Origin: a virus | Strand: one strand, 5' to 3' | IMG/VR virus record: IMGVR_UViG_3300042114_000075 | Location: 1-57,263 of that record | DNA length: 57,263 nt | Shown: positions 19,638-27,865 of the stretch, one piece after another | Layout: every line of letters begins with the position of its first letter | Position numbering within the stretch: position 1 is the stretch's first letter | Made by a program: the position numbers and the translations under genes | Notes under the pieces: generated by a model | Told to the model about the DNA's origin: nothing | What the model saw: the letters and a program-made list of their open reading frames with translations, nothing else | Database searches by the model: none

Positions 19638-20030
19638 ATGAATGAAATAATTAAAATCCTTTTCGGTGAGTTTACTTTTGCTCAATTATTTGGATACCTT
19701 TGGTTCTTTATAATTGGTTACATTATTTATGGTCTAACGGAAGTTACTGGTCGTAACCCACAAAGTCCCGCAACACCCGTAAAATTTAGTTGGAAATTCT
19801 GGTTTCATGACAACTGGCGTAGATATTTAACTACGATTTTATGTACGTATATTCTTTTCAGATTTTATGCGGAAGTTAATGGACAGACATTCACTTATTT
19901 CGATGCAGTAACGTTAGGTCTTATTGGTGACGGTATTGCTGCCACCGTGAAAAACAGATTTAAGACAGTTGGTGGAAATAGAAGCGGACTCACAACTAAG
20001 ATAAATGAAGAACAAGAACAACAGCCATAA
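19638..20030 (+). CDS. Small membrane protein, holin candidate
   Basis: A 130-residue protein with two clear hydrophobic segments, about residues 14-32 (FAQLFGYLWFFIIGYIIYGL) and about 60-76 (RYLTTILCTYILFRFY), a weaker one near 90-105 (AVTLGLIGDGIAATV) and a charged, Gln/Glu-rich C-terminal tail. Size, two or three membrane spans and a charged tail fit a phage holin, and it lies at the end of a fibre operon where lysis genes often sit. No endolysin is visible in the window, so the assignment is tentative. Its stop overlaps the next start by one base. Confidence 0.45.
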   Translation: MNEIIKILFGEFTFAQLFGYLWFFIIGYIIYGLTEVTGRNPQSPATPVKFSWKFWFHDNWRRYLTTILCTYILFRFYAEVNGQTFTYFDAVTLGLIGDGIAATVKNRFKTVGGNRSGLTTKINEEQEQQP

Positions 20031-20443
20031 TGAATTACTGGACATTTGACAAACACAATTTCTTTATCAAGAAGGATAGTACCCTTCCTGAATTAAAATA
20101 TCCGCTTGTTCAACAAGAAAGGGAGCAATATGATATTACTGACGACATGCTTCAAAATGTCGCAGTGACCTTTTCTATGATTGATGCAATGACTGGATTA
20201 TATCGTATTGCGAATGTCGCAGCAAACATTGTTATTGTTAATGACCCTGCAAGTCATCCAGACGAAGAAAAATACACACTAACATATAGATTCAAATTAC
20301 CACAAACAGCAAAGGCTGGAAGGTATTTAGGAAATTTTACCGTAGACTTTTTGGGAAATAATTGTGGTAAAATTGGATTGCCTGTTAGTGGATTCATTAA
20401 TATTATAATATCTGATTCATTAACAAAAACTACTGTTATCTAA
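20030..20443 (+). CDS. BppU-like Ig-fold structural protein
   Basis: A 137-residue protein whose ATG shares its A with the previous TAA. The pattern is ITDDMLQNVAVTFSMID, then a short insertion, V-N-D, Y-T-L-T-Y-R-F-K-L, T-A-K-A-G-R-Y-L-G-N-F-T-V and a final strand ending in SGFINIIISD. This follows the order found in the N-terminal Ig-like domain of baseplate upper proteins (membrane-independent, virion-located), where the 'G-x-Y-x-x-x-F' strand is diagnostic. I judge it likely to be a small baseplate or fibre-attachment protein. It is the last gene before an untranslated gap and a change to nucleic-acid genes. Confidence 0.45.
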   Translation: MNYWTFDKHNFFIKKDSTLPELKYPLVQQEREQYDITDDMLQNVAVTFSMIDAMTGLYRIANVAANIVIVNDPASHPDEEKYTLTYRFKLPQTAKAGRYLGNFTVDFLGNNCGKIGLPVSGFINIIISDSLTKTTVI

Positions 20444-20449
20444 CCAACC

Positions 20450-20725
20450 TCAACGTAATCTTTTTACTATTTTATAAATAAACATATAATTTTTATTATA
20501 AATTATTTGTAATTCTGATATCGGAATTCCTTTATCGGAATCTTTTCGAATTGCAATGACTTCATTTTCATTTGTGATAGACATGGCATTTTTTTCACCT
20601 CTATTTTTTATTTTATTGTTTTTTATTGATTTACTTGGTTTTTCTGGTTTAATTATAAATTTACCATCTTTCACTGATGTCTTTAGCACTTCCAACATAT
20701 TTTTTACCATCGAAAAAATTTTCAA
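20450..20725 (-). CDS. Minus-strand ORF with HTH-like C-terminus; possible remnant
   Basis: Within the 417-bp gap between + strand genes lies a 91-codon minus-strand frame. The N-terminal 45 residues are Lys-rich and low in complexity. The C-terminal 40 residues read SITNENEVIAIRKDSDKG, then IPISELQIIYN and IYKIVKRLR. That resembles the helix-turn-helix tail found at the end of many homing endonucleases (compare the remnant at 29775: LTNEIVLKIREEYN...VGKIIKRERW). It may be a small regulator expressed opposite to its neighbours, or a stranded DNA-binding piece of a lost endonuclease. A shorter version starting at the Met of MSITNENEV is possible. No promoter was identified. Apart from this ORF and the helicase promoter I see nothing else in the gap. 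Confidence 0.4.
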   Translation of the reverse strand: MKIFSMVKNMLEVLKTSVKDGKFIIKPEKPSKSIKNNKIKNRGEKNAMSITNENEVIAIRKDSDKGIPISELQIIYNKNYMFIYKIVKRLR

Positions 20726-20808
20726 TCACACATATTCCAGATTTCATATGAATTTTAACATAAATACTTTAAACTTAAATTTCTATCATTAAAATTGTGG
20801 TAAATTCA

Positions 20809-20839
20809 TTGTACCCAATAAAATTATGTTATATATTTG
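20809..20839 (+). promoter_or_regulatory. Bacteroidota-type housekeeping promoter before helicase
   Basis: TTG at 20809-20811, a 20-bp spacer, then TATATTTG at 20832-20839. This matches the Bacteroidota consensus TTTG-N19-21-TAnnTTTG. The start site would fall near 20846, about 15 nt before ATG 20861. It suggests early expression of the helicase/QueC/polymerase group by unmodified host RNA polymerase. Confidence 0.65.
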
Positions 20840-20860
20840 CACACAAAATTATTAAATAAT

Positions 20861-22648
20861 ATGGAATTACCCGTTTTTAGGGTCTTTTGTGAAAGAATCC
20901 CAAGAAGGCAATACTATTATATTAGGTTTTTATATAATGATGGTCTTGTTGAAAAAATAAAGAGTTTACCAGAAGACACTCGTAAATGGAGTGGTCTTAA
21001 TCTGGCATGGGAAGTTAGCACATATTCCTTATTCCTTTTAATTAAAAAGTATGCTAAGTCCACTAAAATTCATTTTGATTTTGGTAACGATGATAGTCGT
21101 AGAATTTTCATTGAACAAATTAAAAAGATTGAAATAGCCGAAGAAGAAAAACGCTTGTTTATTGCTGACCTTAACATCAAGAAAGAGCATTGGGTTGAAT
21201 ATAAAAAGCAGTTAGAAACTGAATACGTTAAGTATAGTGAACAGGTTCATAAGTTTTTAAAGCCTAACATTTTATTATACCCACATCAGATTGTTAGTAT
21301 CATGTTTCTAAATGTGGTTAGAAATGTTTTATTAGCATTGGATATGGGAACTGGCAAAAGTTTAGTTTCAATAGCATATGTTGAAATGAATGATTTTAAG
21401 AAAGTATTTGTAATAACACCAAATTCACTTAAATATAACTACTATAATGAAGTAAATAAATTTACTCATTCTAACGCATTTATTGTGGGAAAAAAAAATA
21501 AATGTACAATTGAAAATGCTAAATATGTTATAACTAATTATGAGTATTTTAATTCATCTGACTTTGGTGGGGTTAGAAAAAAATTTAATGATTTAAATAT
21601 AGGTAAAATTGATTGTTTAATTGTAGATGAGTCTCATCGTATAAAATCTACAAAATCAAATACTTATATTAATTTTAAAAAGTTATTTAAAGATGATGCG
21701 TTTAAAAACAATAAACCATCGAAAATATTTATGTCAGGTACGCCAACACCTTCAAAATCAGCAGAAATGTATACTGTGTTACATCAAATATCACCAACAG
21801 ATTTTCCAACAAAAAATTATTATTATTCTTATTATTGTGGAATGGAATATAGTCTCGATGGTTTTGGATGGAAAACAAATATTAGTTTGACAAAGTTTGA
21901 AGAACTCTTTGATAAAATTGCGCCTTTTACTTATCGAAAGAAAAAAAGTGAAGTTTTAAAAGATTTGCCCGAAAAGACATATCAAAGAGTTATACTGGAA
22001 ATGACACCTAAAGAATATGAAATATATTATGAACTTGAAGAGGGAATTGCGAATGAATTTCTAAATAGGGAATTAAGCAATCCATTGTCAATAATGGGTA
22101 AATTAAGAGAATATACATCATCTTTAAAAGTCAATAATGTTAAAGAATTGATTGATTCTATTTTGGAGTGTGGTGAAAAGTTTGTTGCAATTGATTTCTA
22201 TAAAAATAGTTTATATGAACTTCATAAAGCATATCCCAATATATCAGCATTACATACTGGTGATGAAAAGGATTGGGAACGTGCAAAGGTGATAGAAAAT
22301 TTTCAAAGTGATGATGGTAGTATTAAAATTTTTTTGGGTTCAGAAAGTACCACTAAAGAAGGAATAACATTAACTGCTGCAAGTAAAGTTGGTATATTAA
22401 CAATTCCGTGGACACCAAGCACGCTTGACCAATGTACGGATAGGTTGGCGAGAATTGGGCAAAAAAACGCAGTTAATGCATATCTATTTATTTATAAAGA
22501 TACAATTGATGAATATGTGTTTGATTTGATTGAATCAAAAAGAAGTGAAATTTCGCAAATAATTGATGGTGAAAAATATGAATCAAATATTAACCAAAGT
22601 ATGATTCATGACCTTGTAAAAATAATTAAAGAAAAACATGGGAAGTAG
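20861..22648 (+). CDS. SNF2-type (superfamily 2) DNA helicase/ATPase
   Basis: A 595-residue enzyme from ATG 20861; a TTG eight codons upstream lies in the promoter. The first 75 residues (RQYYYIRFLYNDGLVEKIKS, then TRKWSGLNLAWEV) resemble the HARP-like fold of annealing helicases. Helicase motifs follow: Q-like LLYPHQ, Walker A LDMGTGKS (I), motif Ia FVITPNSL, DEAH-box variant VDESHRIKS (II), SGTPTPS (III), then lobe 2 with SALHTGDEK, FLGSESTTKEGITLTAAS (V) and QCTDRLARIGQ (VI). The lobe-2 motif order and RLARIGQ are typical of SNF2 proteins such as SMARCAL1. In a phage it probably remodels forks or recombination intermediates, as UvsW does in T4. It overlaps the next gene by 11 nt. Confidence 0.85.
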   Translation: MELPVFRVFCERIPRRQYYYIRFLYNDGLVEKIKSLPEDTRKWSGLNLAWEVSTYSLFLLIKKYAKSTKIHFDFGNDDSRRIFIEQIKKIEIAEEEKRLFIADLNIKKEHWVEYKKQLETEYVKYSEQVHKFLKPNILLYPHQIVSIMFLNVVRNVLLALDMGTGKSLVSIAYVEMNDFKKVFVITPNSLKYNYYNEVNKFTHSNAFIVGKKNKCTIENAKYVITNYEYFNSSDFGGVRKKFNDLNIGKIDCLIVDESHRIKSTKSNTYINFKKLFKDDAFKNNKPSKIFMSGTPTPSKSAEMYTVLHQISPTDFPTKNYYYSYYCGMEYSLDGFGWKTNISLTKFEELFDKIAPFTYRKKKSEVLKDLPEKTYQRVILEMTPKEYEIYYELEEGIANEFLNRELSNPLSIMGKLREYTSSLKVNNVKELIDSILECGEKFVAIDFYKNSLYELHKAYPNISALHTGDEKDWERAKVIENFQSDDGSIKIFLGSESTTKEGITLTAASKVGILTIPWTPSTLDQCTDRLARIGQKNAVNAYLFIYKDTIDEYVFDLIESKRSEISQIIDGEKYESNINQSMIHDLVKIIKEKHGK

Positions 22649-22997
22649 TTATGTATATGGTATGAATCCTTTCAGGGATTACCTACTTGAAGCGATTAAA
22701 TATGAATTTGACATTTCAGATTCAAAGATGAAAGTCGAAATTGATGCGTCTTTTAAATTTATTTTAAAAAACGTTTTGAATAACGGAAAAGAGGCTGTAC
22801 ATTTGGACTTCGAAATAACTAGGGAAAATGACTTCTATAAAGTCATAGCCAAAAATGCACCAAGTGCATTGTGGCTCAGTGGAGTACTGGCTGAAAATGT
22901 CGATGATATGCTTAATTCAAAAGTGTTTATTATTGGTGATAGAAAATACAAATACAACAAAAAAACTGGTGGTTTAACTTTTACAGTAAAAAAATGA
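22638..22997 (+). CDS. Protein of unknown function between helicase and QueC-like gene
   Basis: A 119-residue protein whose ATG lies in the end of the helicase gene (11-nt overlap) and whose TGA overlaps the next ATG by 4 nt, so the three genes are translationally coupled. It begins NPFRDYLLEAIKYEF, a helix, then has alternating strands (KVEIDASFKFILKN, AVHLDFEITREND, FYKVIAKN) and ends RKYKYNKKTGGLTFTVKK. No known motif is evident. Tight coupling suggests a role in the same DNA transaction as the helicase or in the deazaguanine pathway. Confidence 0.6.
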   Translation: MGSSYVYGMNPFRDYLLEAIKYEFDISDSKMKVEIDASFKFILKNVLNNGKEAVHLDFEITRENDFYKVIAKNAPSALWLSGVLAENVDDMLNSKVFIIGDRKYKYNKKTGGLTFTVKK

Positions 22998-23890
22998 GCA
23001 AAAAAGTCGCAGTATTGTTTTCAGGTGGATTAGACTCCACCTATTTGGTTTATAAGAATCTGAAAGAAGGAAACACGGTTTATCCTGTGTATATTGAAAT
23101 TACCAACAATCAAGTCAAGTCAGTGATTGAAAAAAACAGGATTGAGTTGTTGCGCAGGGAATTTCTAAAAGAGTTTAAACATCCAAATCATAGATATGAT
23201 GAACCAATAGCACGTATTAATTATCTGCTGAATGTTGGTGTTGTTGCTGATGAAAGTAGTTTACATTTAAGACAATTACCTGTTTGGATTCTTGGATTGT
23301 CATTTATGCAAAGCATGGGTGTTGACGAAATACAGATTGGCTATGTGTCGAATGATGATGCCATTTCATATCTGGATGAAATTCAAACCATTTACAAATC
23401 ATACCAATTGATTTGTGAGCCAATGAAACCATTGATGTTTCCATTGATTAAAAAGCATAAGTTTCAAATGGCTGATGAATTACCAAGTCAGTATATGGAT
23501 TTAATTTTTAGTTGTGAAAATGCTAAACTTGTCAATTCAAAAGATGATGCTAAACTCGATAAAATGGAAGAAAGACCTGTACATGATTTTGTTCGTGATA
23601 GTGATGAAGATACGATTGAAAAGATTGAATATGAAGCCTGTTGTAACTGTGTGCCATGTAGGACAATAATTTCAAGCAACTATTATGGTAAGAATTATTT
23701 TCCCGATAGTTATAAGAAAAACTTATATAATAACAGCATTAGTACATTGGAACGTGCAGGTTTTAAGGTTATTGGTGAAAGAGTTTGTGATAAAAAAATG
23801 GATGTGAAGAATGATGGTTGGGAAGTGCAAGCACCAATTAGGTGTAAAGAATATATTCAAATGGAAATACCATATGATATTAACGGTTGA
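22994..23890 (+). CDS. queC: QueC-like 7-cyano-7-deazaguanine (preQ0) synthase family protein
   Basis: A 298-residue PP-loop ATPase. The ATP-pyrophosphatase P-loop SGGLDS lies at residues 10-15. Known QueC enzymes convert 7-carboxy-7-deazaguanine to preQ0 with ATP and ammonia and bind zinc through four cysteines. Here a Cys in FSCEN is followed, after an insertion of about 50 residues rich in Asp/Lys, by CCNCVPCR, a plausible four-Cys site matching CGxCxxC. The protein is about 65 residues longer than bacterial QueC. Phages use preQ0 to replace or modify guanine in their DNA and escape restriction, or to make queuosine. Partner genes (QueD, QueE, FolE, DpdA or Arc-like) are not in this window. 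It overlaps the following small gene by 17 nt. Confidence 0.72.
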   Translation: MSKKVAVLFSGGLDSTYLVYKNLKEGNTVYPVYIEITNNQVKSVIEKNRIELLRREFLKEFKHPNHRYDEPIARINYLLNVGVVADESSLHLRQLPVWILGLSFMQSMGVDEIQIGYVSNDDAISYLDEIQTIYKSYQLICEPMKPLMFPLIKKHKFQMADELPSQYMDLIFSCENAKLVNSKDDAKLDKMEERPVHDFVRDSDEDTIEKIEYEACCNCVPCRTIISSNYYGKNYFPDSYKKNLYNNSISTLERAGFKVIGERVCDKKMDVKNDGWEVQAPIRCKEYIQMEIPYDING

Positions 23891-24117
23891 TGGATATATT
23901 GAAAAATATAACATATGTGTTAAATGGGATGAAATAACTCATAGATATAATAAAAAAAATGATATAATTCGTGAACGATTTCTTACTGAAACATTCCAAT
24001 ATATTTTTTTTTAGGATTGACGAAAAGAAATTTTTGGAGGATGTTGAAACTGGAATTTCTTCTATTGTTAATGCAATTAGTGAAATGATTAATAGTATTG
24101 AGTGTGATGGAAAATAA
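23874..24117 (+). pseudogene. Small gene split by a one-base slip in a T9 run
   Basis: ATG 23874 opens a 46-codon frame (MILTVDGYIEKYN...TFQYIFF) that stops in TAG directly after nine T at 24004-24012. Removing one T joins it to RIDEKKFLEDVETGISS...NSIECDGK, ending TAA 24115-24117, for a protein of about 80 residues. The downstream half overlaps the polymerase start by 11 nt, and the upstream half overlaps queC, the same coupling style as its neighbours, so the full-length frame is probably the ancestral one. The cause may be mutation, sequencing error or programmed slippage. Function unknown; the product looks helical and acidic at the C-terminus. Confidence 0.55.
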
Positions 24118-27100
24118 ATTAGAGAATTTAAGTTCAATAAAATTATTCCTTGAAGGTTATAATGACGAGCTTAAGTATTTGGTGAATGTTGAAACCGACA
24201 ATAATACAAACATTGCCGAGTGTGTCATCCATGAGCCAAATAAAGAACCCAAAATCGTTAAGGTAAAGTATGAACCTTTCATGTATATGAAAGATTTGGC
24301 TAAAACCAAGTATGTGTTGTATGAAGGTCATACCGAAGAATACATGCTTGGTAAGCAAATTAAGTACGGTATTACAATCACCAAGCTGAAAACTGGTAAT
24401 CAGAAGCGTTTGGTTAATGGTTATTGCTATAAGCTAACCAGTAAAAGGTCGTACAATGATATTATCAACTACATCAGGGATGGTGGTATTAATCCATATG
24501 AAAAGTTAACCGATGACGATGGTAGAGTAATTACAAATGCCAAGGGTGAATCAATACAGCCATACCGTGACTTATTTTATTCTGTAAGGGGAAGTGAACA
24601 ATTCTTTATTTCAAATCAAACCCGCTTGTTTAAGGGTTTTGAAGAATATAAGGACGTTCATAAACTCACGTTTGACATTGAAACCACTGGTTTGCGATAT
24701 GAGATAGCCAGAATGTTTACTATTGGTGTCAGGGACAACAGAGGGTTTGAAACCATACTTGAAGTCAGTAAACTGAATGACGATGAATCTGAAATCAGGT
24801 TAATTCAGGACTTCTTCAATTTAATTAACCTTTTGAAGCCAGCCGTTATTTCAGGATATAATTCCGAATTTTTCGACTTTGAGTTCATACTTGGTAGGGC
24901 AAAAATCCTTAAAATGGATTTAACTGCTGTACCTACAAGTCTTAAAGATGGTGTTCATTTAAAGAGAAGACCAAATTGTAGTGTTAAGTATGGCAATACT
25001 GCTGATAAGTTCACCGCTACCGAAATGTGGGGGTATTCTGTTATTGACATTATTCATGCTGCTAAGAAAACGGCTGCTGTAAATACCGAAATAAAGGCAA
25101 CAGGTCTTAAATATATTGCAAAACACGAAAAGATAGCCAAACCAAATCGTACCTACATTAAAGGTGAGGACAATTCGATTGGTAGGTTCTATGCTGAAAA
25201 CAAAATGTTTGTTATCAGTGACACCAACACATACATTAAAGTACCTTCTAAATATCAGGACACTGCTAAGAAGATGTATTTACTTCAAGCCAGTAAAGGT
25301 AAATTCAATGATGTACAATACAAAGCTTTAAGGGGAAAATTTCTTAGTGCCGACCCTGAATTTGTGGACTGGTTCAGGAGAGAAGCTCTACCAAATGGTA
25401 TGACTACCTTTATTGGTGGTAAGAATTTGGTAAAGCAATACTTACTTGATGACCTTTGGGAAACTGAGCGGGTTGACGAACTCTACAACCAATCATCTTT
25501 CATGGTTGCTAAGATTGTTCCAACCACATATCAGCGTGTCTGTACGATGGGTACTGCTGCTATTTGGAACTTACTATTAACTGCATGGAGTTATGAAAAT
25601 GACTTAGCTATCCCAATTTCAGATAAGAACGAAAAGTTCAGTGGTGGTTTAGCAAGATGCTATAAGGTTGGGTATTCAAGACGTATTAAAAAGATTGACT
25701 ACGCTTCTTTGTATCCTATGATTCAATTGAGTGATGACGTGTTCCCGATTTTCGATATTACTGGTGTAATGAAGAAGCTTTTGCTTTATCTTACTACCAC
25801 ACGTAATATTTATAAAAAACTGGCAACAAGCACTAAGCTGAATGAAGAAGAGGTTATGCTGCTTAAAGAAATTGACCATGAGGTTCACATTAAGTACCTT
25901 GCAGGTACAATTACGAATGCTGATACCGCCATGTTCAAAATTAAACAATTACCTATCAAGATTTTGAACAACTCGTTGTTCGGTGCTTTAGGGTCTGCTG
26001 TTTCATTTAACTGGTCGGACAATGTTTGTGCTGCTCGTATTACATGTACAGGTAGGTTGCATTTGAGACATGCAATTCATTACTTTACGAAGTATGATTG
26101 TATTGCATTACTTGCTGTTACTGACGGTATTAACTTTAATTATCCAGAGAAAACCAGAATCAGGGTTACTGATGATGGCGAGTGGATGGAAGAAGTTGAA
26201 CGTGACGTTGAAGAAATGTGGCAATATGTAGGTAAGAAAGGCTTGAATGCTATTATTGAAAAATACAATAAGGAAGAAATGATATCACCTTACATGTCAG
26301 TTGATGATGACGGTGATTCAATTTCATGTTTGAACCTTTCACGTATTAACTATGCCACACTTTCATTAGAAAAGGATAAGAAGACCAAAGAAATGAAGGA
26401 AAAGGTTAAACTTACTGGTAATACCATTAAGTCAAAGGTTATGCCAGAATATATCGAAGAATTTATTGATAAGGGTTTAACTATGATTCTTCATGGTCAG
26501 GGTAAAGAGTTTGTGGAGTATTACTATGACTATTGTGATAATATTCGTTACATGCAAATTCCACTAAAGAAAATTGCAAGTAAGAGTAAAATCAAAATGA
26601 CGTTAGCTAATTACAAAAAAAGGGGGTTGGATAAGAACGGTAGGGAAAAGGGTATTCAGGCACACATGGAATTGCTGATTGAAAAGCGTAACAAGCTTGC
26701 TGAAATACTTTTTGATGAACATAAAGAAACTCTGAATCTCGTTAAAATTAAAAAAGAGCTAACTTCTGACGATAAAGCCAGATTGGTTGCAAATTATATG
26801 CCACCAGAACCTGAATTGGATTCGGTTGTATATTACGTTAACTCTGGTACGAGAAAGTCACATGGTGATTCAAGAAAGATTGTTGTTAATAAAGAAACAG
26901 GTGAAACAAGATTTTGTGCTACCCTTATTGATAATGAAGACCTTATTGAAAACCCAAACATGACAGGTGTATATAATTACGAAAAATACCTTGCTGCGTT
27001 TAATATGCGTGTAGCTGTGCTATTGGCAGGATTTGACCCTGAAATTCAGAAGAAAATTATTGTTAAAGTAGCTCAAAAGGACGATAAAGGGGGTGAAACT

Positions 27101-27805
27101 AAAAGAGGGGACCTTAAGAAAGCGGGTTTCGGTCCTGATGATTTACAGTTAAAGAACTTTGACTTAGATAATTATGGTGATTCTATGTATTTGGAAGACA
27201 TGGAAGTTAATTTCTGGAATAAGACGGGTTATGACCCAAGGTTAGTATGGGATGGTTTTAAAATGAATCCCGACCATAAGGTGCATTATGAAATTTATGA
27301 AGGTGCTTTAAAGTACTTGAATGATAAGATGGATGCCATAGATAAACCAAAAGTTAAGTCAATTAATGAAAAGTATGGTGATGGTGATTTGGTTTTAATT
27401 AAAGATGGTATCGAATACCATGTTGGTTCATATAATGGCACATACATTCGGATTATCAGGGAAAATATTGATGTACCTAAATCTGAACTTGAATTAGAAC
27501 TTGACAGACAGCGTATTGAAAGTGAAAAGAAGTTGGAAGAACTAAGACTTAATGACTTAGCAACTGGCGGTGATAGGGATAAAGTGTTGGCTGTGATGCA
27601 GGAAAGAAGACAAAAGTATTTCATTACATTTAAGCAGAAGTTTGGTATCCCGCTTGTTGCTACAATGGAACAAGTGTTTGCTGAAATTGATAATTCACAG
27701 GATGTGTTTGATGACTATGTTTCACAAACAGATGGTGAACTTGAAGAACAGGCTGCTGAATATTTAGATGGAGATGATGTGAGTTATGACGATAATTATT
27801 TTTAA
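24107..27805 (+). CDS. Family B DNA polymerase with 3'-5' exonuclease domain
   Basis: A 1232-residue replicative polymerase, far longer than T4 gp43 (898). ATG 24107 is preferred over a TTG nine nt upstream. Exonuclease motifs: Exo I TFDIETTGL (Asp 190), Exo II GYNSEFFDFEF, Exo III region YSVIDIIHAA. Polymerase motifs: A KIDYASLYP (Asp 531), B KILNNSLFG (near 620) and C AVTDGINF (Asp 673). Motif C is normally DTDS. Here the first Asp is Val and the Ser is Gly, but the second, catalytic Asp is kept, so the enzyme is probably active. About 300 residues after the thumb region, with a Glu/Lys-rich coiled segment (LELELDRQRIESEKKLEEL) and an acidic tail, have no gp43 counterpart that I can see. 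No intein blocks were found in it. Confidence 0.88.
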   Translation: MENKLENLSSIKLFLEGYNDELKYLVNVETDNNTNIAECVIHEPNKEPKIVKVKYEPFMYMKDLAKTKYVLYEGHTEEYMLGKQIKYGITITKLKTGNQKRLVNGYCYKLTSKRSYNDIINYIRDGGINPYEKLTDDDGRVITNAKGESIQPYRDLFYSVRGSEQFFISNQTRLFKGFEEYKDVHKLTFDIETTGLRYEIARMFTIGVRDNRGFETILEVSKLNDDESEIRLIQDFFNLINLLKPAVISGYNSEFFDFEFILGRAKILKMDLTAVPTSLKDGVHLKRRPNCSVKYGNTADKFTATEMWGYSVIDIIHAAKKTAAVNTEIKATGLKYIAKHEKIAKPNRTYIKGEDNSIGRFYAENKMFVISDTNTYIKVPSKYQDTAKKMYLLQASKGKFNDVQYKALRGKFLSADPEFVDWFRREALPNGMTTFIGGKNLVKQYLLDDLWETERVDELYNQSSFMVAKIVPTTYQRVCTMGTAAIWNLLLTAWSYENDLAIPISDKNEKFSGGLARCYKVGYSRRIKKIDYASLYPMIQLSDDVFPIFDITGVMKKLLLYLTTTRNIYKKLATSTKLNEEEVMLLKEIDHEVHIKYLAGTITNADTAMFKIKQLPIKILNNSLFGALGSAVSFNWSDNVCAARITCTGRLHLRHAIHYFTKYDCIALLAVTDGINFNYPEKTRIRVTDDGEWMEEVERDVEEMWQYVGKKGLNAIIEKYNKEEMISPYMSVDDDGDSISCLNLSRINYATLSLEKDKKTKEMKEKVKLTGNTIKSKVMPEYIEEFIDKGLTMILHGQGKEFVEYYYDYCDNIRYMQIPLKKIASKSKIKMTLANYKKRGLDKNGREKGIQAHMELLIEKRNKLAEILFDEHKETLNLVKIKKELTSDDKARLVANYMPPEPELDSVVYYVNSGTRKSHGDSRKIVVNKETGETRFCATLIDNEDLIENPNMTGVYNYEKYLAAFNMRVAVLLAGFDPEIQKKIIVKVAQKDDKGGETKRGDLKKAGFGPDDLQLKNFDLDNYGDSMYLEDMEVNFWNKTGYDPRLVWDGFKMNPDHKVHYEIYEGALKYLNDKMDAIDKPKVKSINEKYGDGDLVLIKDGIEYHVGSYNGTYIRIIRENIDVPKSELELELDRQRIESEKKLEELRLNDLATGGDRDKVLAVMQERRQKYFITFKQKFGIPLVATMEQVFAEIDNSQDVFDDYVSQTDGELEEQAAEYLDGDDVSYDDNYF

Positions 27806-27841
27806 AATAATGTTTTTGTTGAATTTCAATTGAAAACAGAA

Positions 27842-27850
27842 CTATTTATG
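27842..27850 (+). promoter_or_regulatory. CTATTTATG, variant of the late motif
   Basis: Begins 24 nt before ATG 27866, the usual spacing, with C in place of the leading G. It marks the change from the replication genes to the accessory block. Confidence 0.45.
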
Positions 27851-27865
27851 TAGAAACATGTAATC

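Noticed and set aside
26121-26129. Inactive DNA polymerase because motif C lacks DTDS
   Set aside because: The catalytic Asp of the motif is kept and motifs A and B are intact.
24107-27805. Intein in the DNA polymerase to explain its length
   Set aside because: No Cys/Ser start block, TxxH block or terminal HN motif was found; the extra length is mostly C-terminal.
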